Below are positions 8,458-16,704 of a stretch of 64,000 bases of DNA, piece after piece. The notes below the pieces were generated by a model, which had not been told where the DNA came from, searched no databases, and was given only the letters and a program-made list of their open reading frames with translations. The number at the start of each line of letters is the position of its first letter. Position 1 is the first letter of the stretch. Origin of the DNA: Gemmatimonadaceae bacterium (GTDB lineage: Bacteria > Gemmatimonadota > Gemmatimonadetes > Gemmatimonadales > Gemmatimonadaceae); NCBI GenBank assembly GCA_020846935.1, contig JADLCY010000004.1, positions 20,921-84,920 on the forward strand, in the 5' to 3' direction. Position numbers and translations under genes: made by a program.

Positions 8458-8688
8458 GGGTCACGTTGGTAGTGGAGTGGACGTCCGGAGCGGCCCCGGA
8501 ATCTGGCGGGTCGACCTCGGGTGGATGCATCCGTTGGGGGGCGTACGTTCGAAAGGGCCGCGGAGTGACAGATCAGGGGGACGGATGGAGGATGGGCGGA
8601 TCGACAGGTGGCGCGCGCGCGGAGCGATGGACGGATCGACGGCCACGTCTGCCGATGGCGAGGTGAGGGCGACACATTCCCTCGGCCA

Positions 8689-11085
8689 ATGCGCATCCCC
8701 AGCACACCAAGCGCCTGGACGCCGGCCCGAGCCAATCTCGTGCTCGGGCTCTTTGCCGTCCTCATCTTCAGCAACGCGACGCTGCTGTTCGTCGTGCAGC
8801 CGATGTTCACCAAGCTGGTCCTGCCGCTGCTTGGTGGCACGCCGGCGGTATGGAACACGTGCCTCATGTTCTTTCAGGCCGCGTTGCTGGTGGGCTACCT
8901 GTATGCACACGCCACGAGCAAGCGTCTGACGCCGCGCGCGCAGGGCATGCTGCACCTGGCCCTCATGCTGCTGGCGCTGGTGTTCCTCCCGCTCGGCGTG
9001 CCGTCAGGCATCGAGCCGCCGCCGGGGATGGCGGCGCCGGTGGTGTGGCTGCTCGTGCTCCTCACGATCACGCTCGGGCTTCCGTTCGTGCTGCTCTCGG
9101 CAGGCGCTCCGATGTTCCAGCGATGGCTCGCGGCCACGTCACATCCGGCGGCGGGCAATCCGTATGTGCTGTACGTCGCGAGCAACCTGGGGAGCTTTGC
9201 CGCGCTGATCGCGTATCCGACGCTGATCGAGCCGGTGCTGCGGCTGGGACAGCAGCGGATGTATTGGGCATACGGGTACTACGGCCTCGTGGCGTTGGTG
9301 GGGCTCACGCTCTGGCTGACGCTCCGGACGCTGCGGGAAAAAGACACGAGCGGGGATGTGATGGTGCCGCGAAACCCGGGACGCGGTGAAAGATTGAGCT
9401 CGGGGGGGCCCCCCATGGCCTCCATGGCCTCACAGGAATCCCCGACCCCAGGCGCCGTCCCCACTTCTCCACAGGCACCAGCCTCGGTCAGTGCGCTCCC
9501 CGATCGTGACGACTTCGATGTCCCCACCACCGCGCCATCGATCATCCCGACCAAGGCGTGGCGACTGCGCTGGGTGCTGCTTTCCTTCGCGCCATCGTCG
9601 CTACTGATCGGCGTCACCACGTTCCTCAGCACCGACGTCGCCGCCGTCCCGCTGCTCTGGGTCGTACCGCTCGCGCTCTACCTCCTCACCTTCGTGCTCG
9701 TGTTCGCCGAGCGCCCGTTGCTCGGCCGCAGGTTCATGCTGGTGTTTCAGCTGCTCGTGGCGCTCGCGCTGCTGGTGATCATCGGCATGACACCCACGCG
9801 GCTCCGGCTCGCGCACCTGGCGCTGCACCTCATCGGATTCTTCGCCACCGCGATGGTCTGTCATCGCGAGCTGGCCGACTCGCGACCGCGCGCCGACCAC
9901 CTCACCGAGTTCTACCTGTGGATGTCGGTCGGTGGGTTGTTGGGTGGAGTGTTCAACGTCGTCCTTGCGCCGCTCATGTACGATCGGGTGCTGGAATACC
10001 CGTTTGCTCTCATCGTCGCGCTCGGCCTCAGACCCGTGGCGACGCGACAGGATACGGGGCTGCGCGCGATGCTGCTCGATCTGGCCCTGCCGGTCGGCCT
10101 CTATCTCGCGCTGCTCGCGTCCTTCCAGATCCAGGTGCCAGCCGGCCGTACCGGGACCGTGGCCATGTGGACGCTGTTCACGATCGCCGCACTCGTCCTC
10201 GCGACGTTCCACCGCCGACCGCTCCGGCTCGCGCTCGGTGCCGCCGCACTCTTTGTTGCCGTTGACGGGCGCGGCCGCACCCAGGATGCCGTGTACCAGG
10301 AGCGGAGTTTCTTTGGCGTCTATCGGGTGCATCGCTGGGACAACGCGCTGGTGCTGCAGCACGGCACGACGACGCACGGCGCGCAGAGCCTGCGTGCCGA
10401 CACGCGTCGTGAGCCGCTGACCTACTACGCGCGGCGCGGGCCCCTGGGTGATGCCTTCTCGGTCCTCACCGACACCATGACGCTGCGCAACGTCGCCCTG
10501 GTCGGTCTCGGGACCGGAACGACGGCGTGCTACTCACGGCCGTTCGAGATGTGGACGTACTACGAAATCGATCCCGTCATTGCGCGGATGGCGACCAGCG
10601 GGCGGCTCTTCACCTACATGAGCCTCTGTGGACCGACGCACCGCGTCCGGCTGGGGGACGCGCGGCTCCGCCTGAGGGAAGCCGCGGACTCCTCGTACGA
10701 CCTCATCGCGCTCGACGCATTCAGCAGTGACGCGATCCCCGTACACCTGATGACGCGGGAAGCGCTGCAGCTCTACCTGAGGAAGCTCAAGCCGAACGGC
10801 ACGATCCTCTTCCACATCAGCAATCGGTACCTCGATCTCGAGCCGGTGGTCGCGCGTCTGGCTCGTGATGCGGGCCTCGCCGCCGCAGAACGGGACTACG
10901 ATCCCACGAGCGAGGAAAAGCTGCGGCTGTTCTATGCGTCGCGCTGGATCGCGCTGTCACGCGAGTCCGCGATCCTCGCCCCGCTCGTCGCCGATCACGG
11001 TTGGCGCATCCTGCAGGCGGACACGACGCTCCGTCCCTGGACCGACGACTACTCCGACATCGTGAGTGTTCTCAAGGGCCAGTAA
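8689..11085 (+). CDS. Polytopic membrane protein fused to a spermidine-synthase-like domain
   Basis: Product of 798 residues from ATG at 8689; codons upstream to 8608 are probably not translated. The N-terminal 530 residues hold about twelve hydrophobic helices in two blocks. These are split by a Pro/Ser/Thr-rich cytoplasmic-type linker at about residues 225-285. The C-terminal 270 residues form an aminopropyltransferase-like Rossmann domain: LVGLGTGTTACYS (SAM-type loop), YYEIDPVIARMA, GDARLRL, then LDAFSSDAIPVHLMTREAL with the catalytic-type Asp. This fusion class is usually annotated 'fused MFS/spermidine synthase'. Its true substrate is uncertain, and no polyamine biosynthesis genes are nearby. 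It stands alone on this strand, head-to-head with tldD. Confidence 0.85.
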   Translation: MRIPSTPSAWTPARANLVLGLFAVLIFSNATLLFVVQPMFTKLVLPLLGGTPAVWNTCLMFFQAALLVGYLYAHATSKRLTPRAQGMLHLALMLLALVFLPLGVPSGIEPPPGMAAPVVWLLVLLTITLGLPFVLLSAGAPMFQRWLAATSHPAAGNPYVLYVASNLGSFAALIAYPTLIEPVLRLGQQRMYWAYGYYGLVALVGLTLWLTLRTLREKDTSGDVMVPRNPGRGERLSSGGPPMASMASQESPTPGAVPTSPQAPASVSALPDRDDFDVPTTAPSIIPTKAWRLRWVLLSFAPSSLLIGVTTFLSTDVAAVPLLWVVPLALYLLTFVLVFAERPLLGRRFMLVFQLLVALALLVIIGMTPTRLRLAHLALHLIGFFATAMVCHRELADSRPRADHLTEFYLWMSVGGLLGGVFNVVLAPLMYDRVLEYPFALIVALGLRPVATRQDTGLRAMLLDLALPVGLYLALLASFQIQVPAGRTGTVAMWTLFTIAALVLATFHRRPLRLALGAAALFVAVDGRGRTQDAVYQERSFFGVYRVHRWDNALVLQHGTTTHGAQSLRADTRREPLTYYARRGPLGDAFSVLTDTMTLRNVALVGLGTGTTACYSRPFEMWTYYEIDPVIARMATSGRLFTYMSLCGPTHRVRLGDARLRLREAADSSYDLIALDAFSSDAIPVHLMTREALQLYLRKLKPNGTILFHISNRYLDLEPVVARLARDAGLAAAERDYDPTSEEKLRLFYASRWIALSRESAILAPLVADHGWRILQADTTLRPWTDDYSDIVSVLKGQ

Positions 11086-11144
11086 CGCACGAGGTGGGGC
11101 GCGCCGCTCGACGACACCTGCGAGGCGTCGCTCGCCGGGCGCTT

Positions 11145-11936
11145 TTACTCCGGGACGCCCGACCCCTGGAACTCCTTCAGCAACAGCGTGATGCTGCCAA
11201 AGGCGACATGTGTCTCCATGCGCACCATCATGTGGCGATCATCGTCGGTGAACCATACTTCGGCGCGACCATTCTGCCCGAAGATCCCGAGCGACTTGAA
11301 CGTCGGGCGTACAACGATGGAATGGAACTCGCCGGCCGGCACTCTCACCTTCTCCTTGCGCAGCACGGCGAGCGTCACGGGGTTGCTCGTCGGCTTGTAG
11401 TATCGGTCGAATGCGTATGTCTTGCCCAGCTCGAGCGGCACCGTGCGGGCGAAGAAGAGAAACGACGCCTGGTCGAGTGGCTGGGCGACCGATGGATGTT
11501 CCCCGCGGTCGATCTCCTGCAGCCCTCCCCCGTTCTTCGACGGTCGCCAGTCCGTCTCGCGATACACCTTGCGATCGGGAAAAATCTCGGCAACGCGGCG
11601 CTCTTCCTTGCCGCCCTGTTGGGTCTCCAACCGATAGCGCAGGGCGTGAAACGTCTCGACGTCGACCCAGCTCTCGAGCGTGTTCTGCACCCGAAACCCC
11701 GGGATGCCGGCCCGGAGCTCGAGTCGGAGGTGCCACGCTGGCGTGCCACGAATCGTGTCGATGCCCGCTACGAACATGCGGCCGCTCCCAACCGTCAGCG
11801 GACCGAACTTCACGTCGTAGCTCATGGACTCGCCGACGCCAAACGGCACGCTGTAACGGGTCCCTTGGGCGGCGAGCACAGGCGCAACGACGAGCGCGCT
11901 CGCGGCGATCGCGAGGAAAGAACGGAGACGAGTCAC
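11145..11936 (-). CDS. Secreted DUF3108 protein
   Basis: Product of 263 residues with a Sec signal (FLAIAASALVVAPVLAAQG) and a beta-rich body. DUF3108 hallmarks are the opening VGESMSYDVKFGPLTVGSGRM, WHLRLELRAGIPGF, the ETFHALRYR strand, and the C-terminal FHSIVVRPTFKSLGIF and AEVWFTDDDRHMMVRMETHVAFGSITLLL. These are predicted periplasmic or outer-membrane beta proteins of unknown role. The start overlaps the stop of the YjbR-family gene by four bases, so it is translated from the same message. It converges with the spermidine-synthase-like gene 59 bases away. Confidence 0.82.
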   Translation of the reverse strand: MTRLRSFLAIAASALVVAPVLAAQGTRYSVPFGVGESMSYDVKFGPLTVGSGRMFVAGIDTIRGTPAWHLRLELRAGIPGFRVQNTLESWVDVETFHALRYRLETQQGGKEERRVAEIFPDRKVYRETDWRPSKNGGGLQEIDRGEHPSVAQPLDQASFLFFARTVPLELGKTYAFDRYYKPTSNPVTLAVLRKEKVRVPAGEFHSIVVRPTFKSLGIFGQNGRAEVWFTDDDRHMMVRMETHVAFGSITLLLKEFQGSGVPE

Positions 11937-12379
11937 AGAGGGAGGTCGTGAAGACGAGGAATATACCGGAGCTGGCCCGGCGTCCGTCCCCTACCCGGTG
12001 CGGTCCGGCACGGTTCCCGCAACTGCGCCCTGAGGCGGACGGGAGCGATCGATGCGTATCCGTCACGCAACAGGTCGGCGACCACGTCCCAGTCGGGGGA
12101 CTCCTCCAGATGGACACCGATCCAGCCCGACGGCCCCACATGGGGTGCTACAAAGAACCGCGCCGCGTCTGACGCGATCAGCAACTGCTGGTTGGTGGCC
12201 GTGCACTTGATCCATGCCGAATGCCGGCCGCCGCCGTGGTGATTGCCGGAATGCGCGTACATGGCAAACAGTTTGTTGCGCACGCGGAACGTCGGCTCGC
12301 CCCATGCTTCGACCTCATGAGCTTCGGGGAGCGCGAGGGCCAGCTTGCGAAGTCGCGCCAGCGGTCGAGGAATGGGCAT
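11933..12379 (-). CDS. MmcQ/YjbR-family protein
   Basis: Small cytoplasmic alpha/beta protein of 148 residues. Family signature: LALALPEAHEVEAWGEPTFRV, KLFAMYA, WIKCTATNQQLLI, and the C-terminal GWIGVHLEESPDWDVVADLLRDGY (usually G-W-V-x-V-x-L). These proteins have a double-wing-like fold and are often called DNA-binding, but function is not established. The C-terminus is extended by about 30 basic residues (RGRTPGQLRYIPRLHDLPL), perhaps because the frame runs into the overlapping DUF3108 start. It is the first gene of a two-gene operon. Confidence 0.82.
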   Translation of the reverse strand: MPIPRPLARLRKLALALPEAHEVEAWGEPTFRVRNKLFAMYAHSGNHHGGGRHSAWIKCTATNQQLLIASDAARFFVAPHVGPSGWIGVHLEESPDWDVVADLLRDGYASIAPVRLRAQLREPCRTAPGRGRTPGQLRYIPRLHDLPL

Positions 12380-12707
12380 TGGCCGCGGGGTTGCGGTCGT
12401 CCATCAGGGAAACTCACGAGCGCCGCTGACCGCGCGCTGCGCGTGACTCGACTTTCCCGCGGGGGAGTACTCAAGCAATCGGCATCCCGACTCCCAGCGC
12501 TCCGGGGACGAGTGGCGGCGCATCGACATCGGCGAATCCTCGATGTGCCAGGTCGGGCCGCAGCCTCCGGGAGAAAGTACCCGCAGCAGAGTCACGCCGC
12601 TGAGCAGGCCCGTTCACGCGCTCGTCCGCACGAGGACCGACGATCGTCGATTGCCTCGCGCCGTCCGTGGTGCCAGCTTGGCCCGCCCCCCGTCCCTGCA
12701 GGAATTC
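12380..12707. other. Intergenic region between divergent genes, no gene supported
   Basis: Separates the start of the YjbR-family gene (minus) from the aspartoacylase-like gene (plus). The frame of the latter is open back to ATG 12543, but that extension is Arg/Pro-rich and lacks a good ribosome-binding site. I therefore treat most of this stretch as promoter and leader DNA. No convincing hairpin or repeat is seen. Confidence 0.4.
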
Positions 12708-13637
12708 GTGGCCCATTCCACCACCCGCCTCCCCGTCTCCACGCTCGCCAGCGGTTTCGAGCTTGGTCTCACGATCCATGACGTGACCAGCGGCCGGCCC
12801 GGACCGCGCGTCGGGATCTCGGCGATGATCCACGGCGACGAACTCGATGGCTGGCTCATCATCCGCGAGTTCCTGCGCGCGATGGATGAAGGTTTGCTGC
12901 GCGGCTCGCTCCGCCTGCTCCCGGTCGCCAACCCGCTCGGCATGGAGGCGATCGCGCGCAACACGCCGACTGACACGCTGGACATGAACCGGCTCTTTCC
13001 CGGGGCTCCGGACGGATGGCTCTCCGAGCAGCTCGCGCATGTGATCACCACCGGTTTCCTCGACACGATCGACGTGCTGATCGACATCCACGCCGGCGGC
13101 ACGTTTCCGTGGGTCGACTACTGCTACGTCGGCAACGACCTCGAACTCTCGCGTGCCTTCCTTCCGGCCGTGCTGTACCGACCGTCGTCGTGGTATCCGG
13201 GCACGAGCGCCTCGCACGCCATCGCGCGCGGCATCCCCACCACGGTGATCGAGATCGGCGGTGGCTATCGCGATCAGGCCGGCCACATCGCCAATGGATT
13301 GCGCGGCCTGCGCAACATGCTGCGACATCTCGGGGTCATGGCCGGCGACGTGGAACATCGCCCGCGCCAGCTGCTGCTCACTGAGATGAAGGTGATGCGA
13401 CCGCAGCAGGGCGGGGTGTGCGTGCCGCGCGGGCGGCTCGTGCCGGGCGAGTGGCTGGAGGCGGGCCACGTGCTCGCCGACATCGTGTCGCCCTACACGT
13501 TCGACGTGCTGGAGACGATGGTCGCGCCCTGGCAGCGCAATGTGGTCGTGCTCACGCGCAACTATGCGACGCGCATCCACCCCGGTGACTATGGCTTCAT
13601 GATCGGCAACGGCGACTCGGCGACGTGGCTCGACTGA
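12708..13637 (+). CDS. Succinylglutamate desuccinylase/aspartoacylase-family zinc hydrolase
   Basis: M14-like metallohydrolase that removes acyl groups from amino acids or similar amides. GTG at 12708 is preceded by AGGAA and gives 309 residues; ATG at 12543 would give 364. Zinc-ligand motif SAMIHGDELDGW is near residue 45, with the third ligand in VLIDIHAGGTFPWVDY. TPTDTLDMNRLFPG matches the family's N-x-N-R substrate loop, and TVIEIGGGY supplies the general-base Glu. A C-terminal beta domain follows (GGVCVPRGRLVPGEWLEAG). It is the first gene of a tightly packed run that includes a sodium symporter and two amidohydrolases, so uptake and hydrolysis of acylated amino compounds is a reasonable inference. 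Confidence 0.8.
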   Translation: MAHSTTRLPVSTLASGFELGLTIHDVTSGRPGPRVGISAMIHGDELDGWLIIREFLRAMDEGLLRGSLRLLPVANPLGMEAIARNTPTDTLDMNRLFPGAPDGWLSEQLAHVITTGFLDTIDVLIDIHAGGTFPWVDYCYVGNDLELSRAFLPAVLYRPSSWYPGTSASHAIARGIPTTVIEIGGGYRDQAGHIANGLRGLRNMLRHLGVMAGDVEHRPRQLLLTEMKVMRPQQGGVCVPRGRLVPGEWLEAGHVLADIVSPYTFDVLETMVAPWQRNVVVLTRNYATRIHPGDYGFMIGNGDSATWLD

Positions 13638-14368
13638 AGGCCTGCATCTGCCTGTGGGTCGCGGTGGTTCTCACCGCGCCACGCACACTGCCAGCTCAAC
13701 GCGAGTCACTGCCGGCCGACTCGGTGGCCATCGACGTGGACGTGCGCCCTTCGCAGTCCCTCGTGAGCGCCCGCTACTGGTTCGCGCGGCCGGTGCGTGC
13801 CCTCGACCTGGTCCATCTCACCAACTCCTGCACGTCGATCCGTGACCTGCGAGCCACGCGCAACGGCCTCGTTGCCGGACTCACGAGCGACACCACGCGT
13901 CCCTGGGTCGTGTGGCACGATACGTCCGAGGTGGCCGACGCCGAGGGGTCGTTGACGTATGCGTTCACCTATCGGGTCGACCACGGTCCCGCGGCGCGTC
14001 TGGCGCTGCCGATGGTCCTGCCTGACCGGCCGCTCGACGCACGGAACGCGCCGGTCACTCCCAAGGTGCGGCTGTCGGTCCGCATCGAGGGCGAGCCGTC
14101 CAATGCGCCCGAGTTCCCGCGGTTCGTACGAGAGCCGGACGGCCGTTGGTCCGCGGCCCTGATCGCCGTGCCGGCCACCATCGTCGTGCGCGGCGCATTG
14201 CGCGAGGACCAGACGCCCTGTGACGACGCCATCCGCATGGAGGGCAGCAACGGCGGGTTTGTGACGCGATTGTCAGCGTTCATCGGAACGCTCGCGCTCT
14301 GGATACCGCTCTACTTCTGGTGGGCCACGCGCAAGCGACGCGGCGACAACGAGCCGGAGACCGCATGA
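13625..14368 (+). CDS. Exported protein of unknown function with C-terminal membrane anchor
   Basis: Product of 247 residues from GTG 13625, overlapping the previous gene by 13 bases and ending inside the start of the symporter (ATGA overlap). It has a signal peptide (CLWVAVVLTAPRTLPAQ) and a beta-rich extracytoplasmic domain with TNSCTSIRDLRATRNGL and SLTYAFTYRVDHG. A single C-terminal helix (FIGTLALWIPLYFWWATRKRR) ends in Arg/Lys, so the body should face the periplasm. Four cysteines are spread through the chain. I recognise no family. Its place between hydrolase and transporter suggests an accessory envelope role. Confidence 0.6.
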   Translation: MARLKACICLWVAVVLTAPRTLPAQRESLPADSVAIDVDVRPSQSLVSARYWFARPVRALDLVHLTNSCTSIRDLRATRNGLVAGLTSDTTRPWVVWHDTSEVADAEGSLTYAFTYRVDHGPAARLALPMVLPDRPLDARNAPVTPKVRLSVRIEGEPSNAPEFPRFVREPDGRWSAALIAVPATIVVRGALREDQTPCDDAIRMEGSNGGFVTRLSAFIGTLALWIPLYFWWATRKRRGDNEPETA

Positions 14369-15789
14369 GCGCCACCACGTTCTTCGCCGCGGTCACGGCG
14401 TACATCGTCCTCGTGTGCGGCATCGGGCTCTGGAGCTTTCGCCGCGCCAGTTCCTCCGAGGGGTTCCTTGTCGCGGGCCGGAGCCTCGGTCCGATCCTCG
14501 GAGGTGCGACGCTCATGGCGAACCAGGTGAGCGCGGGCGCCACGATCGGCATGGTGGGATTCCACTACTTCTCGGGCATCAGCTACGCGTGGACGTGGCC
14601 ACTCGTCTGGCTGGGCTGGCTCGTCGCAGCGGTGTTCGTGGCCCCAAAGATCCGAAACATCAAGGGCCTCACGCTCCCTGACTACTTTGCCGCGCGCTAC
14701 GACAGCCCGGCCGCCCGAGCCGTCGCGGCCGTCTTCATCCTCATCGCCTACACGGTGATGCTGTCTGCGCAGTATCAGGCAGGCGGCCTGCTCTTTCAGC
14801 TCGTGGGCGGGCTGCCCTATGGACAGGCGCTCCTCCTCGTGGCGGGAATCACCACCGTCTATACGGTGCTGGGCGGCATGTACGGCAACGCCCACGTCGG
14901 GTTGCTCAAGGCGGCGCTGCTCCTCGGCGCGTACGCGCTCGCGGTGCCGTTCCTGTGGCAGCACGTGGGCGGCGCCGAGAGCATCGGGAATGCGCTCCAC
15001 GCGCTCGATCCGCGACTCACCGGCAACTGGTTCGGTTGGCGCCAACTGTTCGCGATCTCGTTCGCCATCGGACTCGGCATTGCCGCGGCTCCGTATGAGA
15101 TCTCCGCGATCTACGCGATGCAGAGCCGTCGAGCGGCGCGACTGGCGATTGGATGGTCGTTCGTGTTTCAGGGGTGCATCGGCGTCGGCATCCTGCTCTT
15201 TGGCCTCGCGACCCGCGTCGCCGTACCCCAGCTACCCAACCCGGACCTGGGCACGCCCATCCTCGGGATGTCGCTGCTTCCGGGCTGGATAGGCATGTTG
15301 GTTCTCCTCGCCGCGGTCGTGACACTGACGCGAACCGGGGGCGCGATTCTGCTGACCGCGGCGTCCGCGGTGTCCCACGACCTCTACGGCAAGCTGCTGC
15401 GGCCAGATGCCGACGACAGGACCCGGGTATTCGTGGGGCGGCTCGCGGTGGTGGTCTTCAGCGCGATTCCAGTCGTGCTCGCCTGGCGACCGTTCGACCT
15501 CGTGAACTTCATCGTCATCTATGCGGCCAAACTCACGGTGTCGTTCCTGTTCGTGCCGGTGGTGCTGGGCCTGCATTGGCGCGGTGGGACGCGGGCCGGC
15601 GCGTTGGCATCCATGATCGGTGGGCTGAGCACCTGTCTCCTGGCCAGCGTCGTGGGTCGCCCGTACTTCTTCGGGTTCGATCCGGCCGAGGCAGGCGTGT
15701 TGGTGAGCGCGGTCGCATTCATTGGGGTCAGCGCCCTCACCCGTCCCGTCGCCGCGGACCGGCTCCGCGTCTTCTTTCCGTCGGGGTGA
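14365..15789 (+). CDS. Sodium:solute symporter family transporter
   Basis: SSS-family permease of 474 residues with about 13 transmembrane helices, predicted to import an organic solute with sodium. Family features: helix 1 AYIVLVCGIGLWSFRRASSS, the GRSLGPILGGATLMANQVSA loop typical of the first sodium-site region, LTLPDYFAARYDSP, YTVMLSAQYQAGG and YTVLGGMYGNAHVG. The GIAAAPYEISAIYAMQS stretch aligns with the usual central helix pair. Start ATG at 14365 overlaps the preceding stop by four bases; an upstream ATG at 14320 is in the neighbour's coding region. Substrate cannot be assigned; amino-acid or peptide-derived compounds fit the operon. Confidence 0.88.
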   Translation: MSATTFFAAVTAYIVLVCGIGLWSFRRASSSEGFLVAGRSLGPILGGATLMANQVSAGATIGMVGFHYFSGISYAWTWPLVWLGWLVAAVFVAPKIRNIKGLTLPDYFAARYDSPAARAVAAVFILIAYTVMLSAQYQAGGLLFQLVGGLPYGQALLLVAGITTVYTVLGGMYGNAHVGLLKAALLLGAYALAVPFLWQHVGGAESIGNALHALDPRLTGNWFGWRQLFAISFAIGLGIAAAPYEISAIYAMQSRRAARLAIGWSFVFQGCIGVGILLFGLATRVAVPQLPNPDLGTPILGMSLLPGWIGMLVLLAAVVTLTRTGGAILLTAASAVSHDLYGKLLRPDADDRTRVFVGRLAVVVFSAIPVVLAWRPFDLVNFIVIYAAKLTVSFLFVPVVLGLHWRGGTRAGALASMIGGLSTCLLASVVGRPYFFGFDPAEAGVLVSAVAFIGVSALTRPVAADRLRVFFPSG

Positions 15790-15840
15790 GTTGCGGCGGT
15801 AGCCTCTGGCTGGCATGATGGTCGCACACCGGAGGTACCG

Positions 15841-16704
15841 ATGCAGACCTCGCCTGCTGCGCCACCCACCGAAACCCGCAAGCCGCGCGACGACGAGATC
15901 GATATCCACGGGCTCACCCACGTGGGCAAAGTGCGCGACGACAACCAGGATCACTTCCTGATCTGCTCGCTGCGCAAGCACCTCGACGTGCACAGCACGA
16001 GCCTGCCGGCCGATGAGCTGGCGGGCGTGAAGACGGACCGACTGGCCTTCATTGCGATGGTGGCGGATGGCGTGGGTGGTGGGGTTGGCGGCGAGGAAGC
16101 GAGTCGCTTCGCATTGCGCGCCGTGTCCGAGTACGTCACGCAGAGCGCGCACTGCTACTACACGGCCGATGCATCCGACGACGAGGCGTTCCGGGAGACG
16201 CTCGAGGAGGCGGCCACGCGCGTGCACGAGGCGTTGCAACGTGCGTCCGAGGGGCGCACGCGGGCGACGACGCTCAGCCTCCTGCTCGGCGTGTGGCCGC
16301 GCCTGTACCTGCTGCAGGTGGGCGACAGTCGCTACTACCTGTGGCGGGACCGGCGGCTCACCCAGGTGTCGCGGGATCAGACGATCGCGCAGGACCTGAT
16401 CGATGCCGGTGTATTGCGTCGCGGCGACCGGCTCGGCCGACTGGCGAACACGCTGTCGAGCGCGATCGGCGGGCCGACGTCGCGGCCCGAAGTGACGGCC
16501 GTGGAGAACTCCTGGGGATGCGTGCATCTGCTGTGCAGCGACGGGCTCACGAAACACGTGAGCGACGAGCGCATTGCCGAGGTGCTCTCGACGATGACGT
16601 CGGCCCGCCAGGCGTGCGAGCAGCTGCTCGCCGAGGCGTTAGGCGCCGGCGGCACGGACAACATCACGATTCTCGTGGGTCGGACGCTGCGGCATGGCGC
16701 GTGA
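15841..16704 (+). CDS. PP2C-family protein serine/threonine phosphatase
   Basis: Metal-dependent phosphatase of 287 residues. All main PP2C motifs are visible: GLTHVGKVRDDNQDHF (Arg and metal Asp), MVADGVGGGVGGEEAS (DG-x-GG), RATTLSLLLGVWP, GDSRYYLWRDRRLTQVSRDQT, LLCSDGLTKHVSD and GGTDNITILVGR. No extra sensor domain or membrane helix is present, so it is a stand-alone cytoplasmic enzyme. GGAGGT at 15831-15836 sets the ATG. Its stop overlaps the next gene by 11 bases. No partner kinase is in the window, so what it regulates is unknown. Confidence 0.92.
   Translation: MQTSPAAPPTETRKPRDDEIDIHGLTHVGKVRDDNQDHFLICSLRKHLDVHSTSLPADELAGVKTDRLAFIAMVADGVGGGVGGEEASRFALRAVSEYVTQSAHCYYTADASDDEAFRETLEEAATRVHEALQRASEGRTRATTLSLLLGVWPRLYLLQVGDSRYYLWRDRRLTQVSRDQTIAQDLIDAGVLRRGDRLGRLANTLSSAIGGPTSRPEVTAVENSWGCVHLLCSDGLTKHVSDERIAEVLSTMTSARQACEQLLAEALGAGGTDNITILVGRTLRHGA

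Noticed and set aside
15232..16557. Open frame of 441 codons antisense to the symporter and PP2C genes
   Set aside because: Crosses two well-supported genes and has no recognisable domain.
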